From Alistipes sp. (GTDB taxonomy: Bacteria > Bacteroidota > Bacteroidia > Bacteroidales > Rikenellaceae), in the NCBI GenBank assembly GCA_017408825.1, contig JAFQTX010000022.1, positions 1 to 64,000 on the forward strand: a stretch of 64,000 nucleotides of DNA. Direction: 5' to 3'. Under the pieces are notes generated by a model, which searched no databases, was not told where the DNA came from, and saw nothing but the letters and a program-made list of their open reading frames with translations. This document shows, piece by piece, positions 60,301-64,000 of this stretch. Positions within the stretch are counted from its first letter, which is position 1; each line of letters begins with the position of its first letter. Made by a program: the position numbers and the translations under genes.

Positions 60301-61710
60301 CTACTCCTGCTTGGTGATACCCCTACGCTCGGCCTCCTGCTCCATAAGGTTGTAGGCAGCACCGTAGTCGTTAGGGATAACTCCATCGAGGATTGCATTT
60401 TTTATCACCTCTTTAATCTCACCAATTATGCCACAAGGGGGTAGGTTGTAGGTACGCATAATTATGTCGCCAGTGATTGGGGGCTGGAAGTTACGTATTC
60501 GATCCCTCTCCTCGAGGTCGTGGAGCTTAGCACGCACCAACTCGAAGTTACGAAGAAAGCGTTGCACCTTGCTATCTATACCCGAGGTAATATCGGCCTC
60601 GCATAGTGTCATTAGCTTCTCAATGTCGTCACCCGCCTCGAATAGCAGGCGGCGTACCGCCGAGTCGGTCACAAGGTCCTCGGAGAGTACTATGGGGCGC
60701 ATATGCAGGAACACCATCTTCTGCACAAAGCGCATAGGCTCATTTAGTGGCAGACGCAGACGTCGAAATATCTGAGGCACAAGCTTGGAGCCAAGAGCCT
60801 CGTGCTGATGGAAAGTCCACCCCGCACGTGGGTCGTAGGCCTTGGTCTGTGGCTTGCCTATGTCGTGGAGTAGTGCCGCCCAGCGAAGCCATAGGTCGTC
60901 CGAGCGCTTAGCTACATTGTCGAGCACCTTCATCGTATGTTCGAAGTTATCCTTATGAGCGTGCCTACCACGACGCTCCACGCCAGACATAGCCTCCACC
61001 TCGGGGAGGATATGTTTCAGCAAGCCTGTCTGGTGCATCAGCCTTAGTCCGATAGAGGGTGCTGGGGAGGCGAGTATCTTATTCAGCTCCACCGATATAC
61101 GCTCCTTAGTGATTATCTTGATGCGGTCGGCCTGACGGCACATTCCGTCGAAGGTCTCCTCGTCGATATCGAATCCGAGCTGCGAGGCAAACCTCACACC
61201 TCGCATCATTCGCAGTGGGTCATCCGAGAATGTCTTGTCGGGCTCAAGCGGGGTACGAATGATGCAATCCTCCATATCCTCCATACCACCAAATGGATCG
61301 ACAAGCTCGCCAAATGTTGCAGCATTAAGCGACCAGGCAAGGGCATTTATCGTAAAGTCACGACGACACTGGTCATCACGTAGCGTTCCAGGCTCAACGT
61401 GAGGGTTACGTGACTGAGGTGAATAGCTCTCGCGGCGTGCTCCAACAAACTCAACCTCAATACCACGCCACTGGAGCATTGCCGTGCCGTAGGTCTTAAA
61501 TATTGTCACCTTCACGCCGAGCTCACGCCCGAGCTCCTCGGCAACAGCAACACCACTGCCCGCAACCACAACATCGACATCTTTGGACTTACGATGTAGA
61601 TAGTAATCACGCACATAACCGCCTATCACATAGGCCTCGAGGCCCATACGATCGACGGTCTGAGATATTAGCTTGAATATAGGGTGTTTTAGCGGCATCT
61701 CTCGACTCAT
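60301..61710 (-). CDS. CCA-adding-type tRNA nucleotidyltransferase with HD domain
   Basis: This 469-aa protein has a class II nucleotidyltransferase head with YVIGGYVRDYYLHRKSKDVD (GGxVRD and the Asp-x-Asp site), VEFVGARRESY, and DDQCRRDFTINALAWSL. An HD phosphohydrolase motif follows (RWAALLHDIGKPQTK, about 283-297), with further His residues. Such proteins add CCA to tRNA 3' ends or, in some bacteria, poly(A) to RNA. It overlaps pdxJ by one base and lies 15 bases before the phosphoesterase. Confidence 0.92.
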   Translation of the reverse strand: MSREMPLKHPIFKLISQTVDRMGLEAYVIGGYVRDYYLHRKSKDVDVVVAGSGVAVAEELGRELGVKVTIFKTYGTAMLQWRGIEVEFVGARRESYSPQSRNPHVEPGTLRDDQCRRDFTINALAWSLNAATFGELVDPFGGMEDMEDCIIRTPLEPDKTFSDDPLRMMRGVRFASQLGFDIDEETFDGMCRQADRIKIITKERISVELNKILASPAPSIGLRLMHQTGLLKHILPEVEAMSGVERRGRHAHKDNFEHTMKVLDNVAKRSDDLWLRWAALLHDIGKPQTKAYDPRAGWTFHQHEALGSKLVPQIFRRLRLPLNEPMRFVQKMVFLHMRPIVLSEDLVTDSAVRRLLFEAGDDIEKLMTLCEADITSGIDSKVQRFLRNFELVRAKLHDLEERDRIRNFQPPITGDIIMRTYNLPPCGIIGEIKEVIKNAILDGVIPNDYGAAYNLMEQEAERRGITKQE

Positions 61711-62447
61711 TACTCGTTATCGCCACGCTCGGCACGTCTGATGCAACGCTGATATGTGGCTACGGTATTCTCCAAGCCCCAGTATAGAGCATCGCTAATT
61801 AGGGCGTGACCTATCGACACCTCATCAACCCAAGGTATGCGCTCGATGAAATATTGCAAGTTCTCGGTATTGAGATCGTGTCCGGCATTCAGGCCAAGGC
61901 CCACACGACGAGCCTCCTCGGCTGCAGCCACATATGGAGCTATGGCCGCCTCACGATCTGCGGCATAGCCCGCAGCATACGCCTCGGTATATAGCTCAAC
62001 ACGATCTGCGCCACACTCCTTGGCAGCTGTAACCATCTCAACCACAGGATCTACAAATATTGATACACGTATGCCTGCACGGTGAAAACGCTCGGCCATA
62101 CCCTTCAAGAAATCACGATATTTTACCGTATCCCAGCCTGCCGACGAGGTGATAGCATCCTCGGCATCGGGGACAAGGGTTACCTGTGCAGGGCGCACCT
62201 CTTCGACAAGTTCGCAGAAGCTCTCGATAGGGTTACCCTCGACATTTAGCTCTGTAGCGATATTTGCTTTAAGCTCACGAACATCGCTATAACGAATATG
62301 GCGAGCGTCGGGGCGAGGGTGTACGGTGATACCATCTGCACCAAAACGCTCTATATTGAGTGCTGCCTCCAGCAAATTAGGCATATTTCCGCCGCGTGAA
62401 TTACGCACTACGGCAATCTTATTGATATTAACGCTTAGTTTTGTCAT
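61710..62447 (-). CDS. pdxJ: Pyridoxine 5'-phosphate synthase
   Basis: This 245-aa cytoplasmic enzyme condenses 1-deoxyxylulose 5-phosphate with 3-amino-2-oxopropyl phosphate to make vitamin B6. Signature segments are [59 protein letters not shown] and [15 protein letters not shown]. Its product would be the cofactor of PLP enzymes such as the capsule fusion protein. Its -7 box at 62470-62477 faces that of nadK. Confidence 0.96.
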   Translation of the reverse strand: MTKLSVNINKIAVVRNSRGGNMPNLLEAALNIERFGADGITVHPRPDARHIRYSDVRELKANIATELNVEGNPIESFCELVEEVRPAQVTLVPDAEDAITSSAGWDTVKYRDFLKGMAERFHRAGIRVSIFVDPVVEMVTAAKECGADRVELYTEAYAAGYAADREAAIAPYVAAAEEARRVGLGLNAGHDLNTENLQYFIERIPWVDEVSIGHALISDALYWGLENTVATYQRCIRRAERGDNE

Positions 62448-62455
62448 ATTTTTTC

Positions 62456-62477
62456 TATCTTTGCAAAAGCAAAGTTA
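62456..62477. promoter_or_regulatory. Face-to-face -7 boxes of nadK (+) and pdxJ (-)
   Basis: TATCTTTG on the plus strand (62456-62463) and TAACTTTG on the minus strand (62470-62477) lie six bases apart and point at each other. The pdxJ box has an ATTG 21 bases upstream. The nadK box lacks a clear -33. Predicted transcription starts overlap by several bases, so the two polymerases could not bind at once. Confidence 0.65.
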
Positions 62478-62500
62478 CGATTTTTTTTCATTCTTCGACA

Positions 62501-63370
62501 ATGAACATAATACTTTTTTCGCGCAAGGAGCTTAAACATCGTCCCGAGCAGCTACGCAAGATGTTTGCATCGATCTCTCGTCATGGCCTTGAATACTCTA
62601 TAAATGAGGACTTTGCTATGGTTGTCGAGAGCCTTACGGATATTCGTATTGATAGCCTCCACCGCTACTGCAATCTACCACCCTCAACAGGCGACGACAT
62701 ATTGATCACCTATGGCGGCGACGGCACACTGCTCGATGCCGTGGAGCTACGTCCCACCCCTACTACACCTATTGTGGGTATCAACTGTGGCCGCCTGGGC
62801 TATCTCACGGCCGATGATGGCGAGGGCATAGAGGCACTCTTCGAGCGCATTGTCGAGCGTAAACTAAGCTTCGAACCACGCCAAATGCTAAGCGTCGCGG
62901 GCGACCTTGAATGTGGTGACAACGCTCTGGCGCTCAACGAGGTGACAATGCATCGTCACGGTGCCACGATGATCTCTATCGAGGCCACGATTAATGGTAA
63001 GACCATAGCCACGTATCACGGCGATGGCCTTATCGTCTCAACACCTACTGGCTCAACGGCCTACTCGCTAAGTGCCGGAGGTCCTGTTGTCGATCCTATG
63101 TGTCGCTGTCTGGTGCTCTCACCATTAGCGCCACACAACCTCACGATGCGCCCAGTAGTAGTTCCCGATAGTAGCCATATCACCCTGCGTCTTAGTGCTC
63201 GTGGTGGCGAAGCCTTCCTCTCGCTCGACAACCGCACATACACCCTTAGGGATGGAGCAACAATCGAGCTACAAACAGCCTCGGAGCAACTTATTCTTGC
63301 CACGCCACATAATAATAGCTTCTACGACACGTTACGAGATAAGATGATGTGGGGCGTAGACAACCGCTAA
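62501..63370 (+). CDS. nadK: NAD kinase
   Basis: From the ATG at 62501 (MNIILFSRKELKHRP) the enzyme has 289 aa and makes NADP from NAD and ATP. The nucleotide-binding motif ITYGGDGTLLDAVEL (GGDG) and VGINCGRLGYLTADD are present. So are LALNEVTMHR and DGLIVSTPTGSTAYSLSAGG. A longer frame from 62441 includes the promoter and is rejected. uppS starts 144 bases downstream after its own -7 box. Confidence 0.95.
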   Translation: MNIILFSRKELKHRPEQLRKMFASISRHGLEYSINEDFAMVVESLTDIRIDSLHRYCNLPPSTGDDILITYGGDGTLLDAVELRPTPTTPIVGINCGRLGYLTADDGEGIEALFERIVERKLSFEPRQMLSVAGDLECGDNALALNEVTMHRHGATMISIEATINGKTIATYHGDGLIVSTPTGSTAYSLSAGGPVVDPMCRCLVLSPLAPHNLTMRPVVVPDSSHITLRLSARGGEAFLSLDNRTYTLRDGATIELQTASEQLILATPHNNSFYDTLRDKMMWGVDNR

Positions 63371-63472
63371 TAGGGAGATACCGCCAAATATATTTATAGT
63401 CGCATATATCACTGATTATAAATGTATTGCCACTAAGCCTCGTGCGTATGCGCAAGAAAAAGTGGTCATCAT

Positions 63473-63505
63473 ATTGTGAAAATATAATTAATTTTCTTAC
63501 ATTTG
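63473..63505 (+). promoter_or_regulatory. Promoter of uppS
   Basis: ATTG (63473-63476), a 21-base spacer and TACATTTG (63498-63505) fit the Bacteroidota layout. The leader to the ATG at 63515 would be only about 4-5 nt. Confidence 0.6.
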
Positions 63506-63514
63506 TCGGATATT

Positions 63515-64000
63515 ATGAGCGAGCAACGAGCTATACCACAACACGTAGCCATCATCATGGATGGCAATGGCCGCTGGGCAAAACAGCACGGCAAGGAGCG
63601 ATATGAGGGTCATATTGCTGGTGTCGAGTCTGTTCGTCGTGTGGTTAGGGCTGCCGCAACACATGGCGTTAAATACCTCACACTATACGCCTTCTCGACC
63701 GAGAATTGGGGGCGTCCCGTTGCCGAGGTAGAGGCTATTATGGAGCTCTTCTGCAAGAGTGTAGTGGGCGAGGCTCCCGAGCTTGTGAAGCAGGGTGTTA
63801 AGGTGAAGATTATCGGCGAGCGCAGCCACTTCTCAGCCAAGGTGCTCGAGATGATCGACCAGATTGAGTGCACGACCAAGGCGGGCGATAAGCTAACCTT
63901 AGTGCTGGCATTCAACTACTCGTCACGTCGTGAGATCGTGCTTGCCGCTCAGGCTATCGCTGAGCGTGTAGCCTCGGGCGCACTCCGCATAGAGGAGATC
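63515..64000 (+). CDS. uppS: Undecaprenyl (cis-polyprenyl) diphosphate synthase, cut by the window end
   Basis: The frame opens at 63515 with MSEQRAIPQHVAIIMDGNGR and continues WAKQHGKERYEGHIAGVESV, the unmistakable start of the cis-prenyltransferase family (HVAIIMDGNGRWA holds the catalytic Asp). YLTLYAFSTENWGRP and TLVLAFNYSSR follow. The enzyme makes the C55 carrier lipid precursor used by peptidoglycan synthesis and by the capsule locus in this window. Only 162 codons are visible, about two thirds of the usual length; the stop lies beyond base 64000. Confidence 0.95.
   Translation, partial: MSEQRAIPQHVAIIMDGNGRWAKQHGKERYEGHIAGVESVRRVVRAAATHGVKYLTLYAFSTENWGRPVAEVEAIMELFCKSVVGEAPELVKQGVKVKIIGERSHFSAKVLEMIDQIECTTKAGDKLTLVLAFNYSSRREIVLAAQAIAERVASGALRIEEI

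Noticed and set aside
63371..63514. Possible RNA gene between nadK and uppS
   Set aside because: No stable stem set or tRNA-like arms were found; only a uppS promoter is supported.

Overview
The window reads as chromosomal DNA of a gut-type Bacteroidota, most likely Bacteroidales and perhaps close to Alistipes/Rikenellaceae (the genus is inference). The support is promoters with the Bacteroidota -7 box TAnnTTTG, a SusE/F-like starch-binding lipoprotein, an UpxY/NusG-like gene heading a capsule locus, a DUF4296-type lipoprotein, and futalosine-pathway menaquinone genes. Coding density is high. No rRNA, tRNA or CRISPR was seen.

Layout. 1-0.5 kb: end of an IS3-like insertion sequence, a 120-bp inverted-repeat element and a diverged copy of a second repeat. 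0.5-9.2 kb (minus): orphan surface starch-binding lipoprotein, a 53-aa peptide gene, an L,D-transpeptidase with two LysM domains, three tandem SH3b paralogs and a glycogen-branching enzyme. 9.5-11 kb (plus): POT peptide transporter. 11.0-11.9 kb: gene-free block of several tandem repeats, including a G-quadruplex candidate. 11.9-27.6 kb (minus): B12-dependent ribonucleotide reductase; an envelope cluster (PAP2 phosphatase, MBOAT acyltransferase, SGNH protein, Ca/Na exchanger); menaquinone genes mqnB and mqnD; formate-THF ligase; aminopeptidase P; a second L,D-transpeptidase; a U32 protein and a polyprenyl synthase.

27.7-39.6 kb (plus): ROK sugar kinase, then a long housekeeping run: flippase-like protein, DNA polymerase III delta prime, folK, lipoproteins, a barrel protein, rbfA, a LolC/E-type permease, DUF4296 and an amidohydrolase that could be the missing aminodeoxyfutalosine deaminase. 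39.8-57.0 kb (plus): a Wzx/Wzy-type capsule or O-antigen locus. It starts from a clear promoter and a structured leader of about 230 nt before upxY, then lipid-carrier sugar transferase, UDP-glucuronate epimerase, UDP-glucose dehydrogenase, a nucleotidyltransferase fused to a CobD-like PLP enzyme, an ornithine-cyclodeaminase-like gene, acyltransferase, flippase, CapA-like protein, TupA-like ATP-grasp, polymerase, three glycosyltransferases and a nucleotidyltransferase-fold protein. Wza/Wzc-type export genes and upxZ were not seen.

57.1-58.9 kb: a two-gene unit with its own -7 box, encoding a VWA protein and a protein with a degenerate kinase-like region followed by WG-like repeats. 59.2-62.4 kb (minus): metallophosphoesterase, CCA-adding-type nucleotidyltransferase, pdxJ. 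62.5-64 kb (plus): NAD kinase and the start of uppS. The pdxJ and nadK -7 boxes face each other within 22 bp.

The strongest leads for something undescribed are the VWA/WG pair, the nucleotidyltransferase-CobD fusion with its cyclodeaminase neighbour, the tandem SH3b family, the upxY leader and the three dispersed repeat families.
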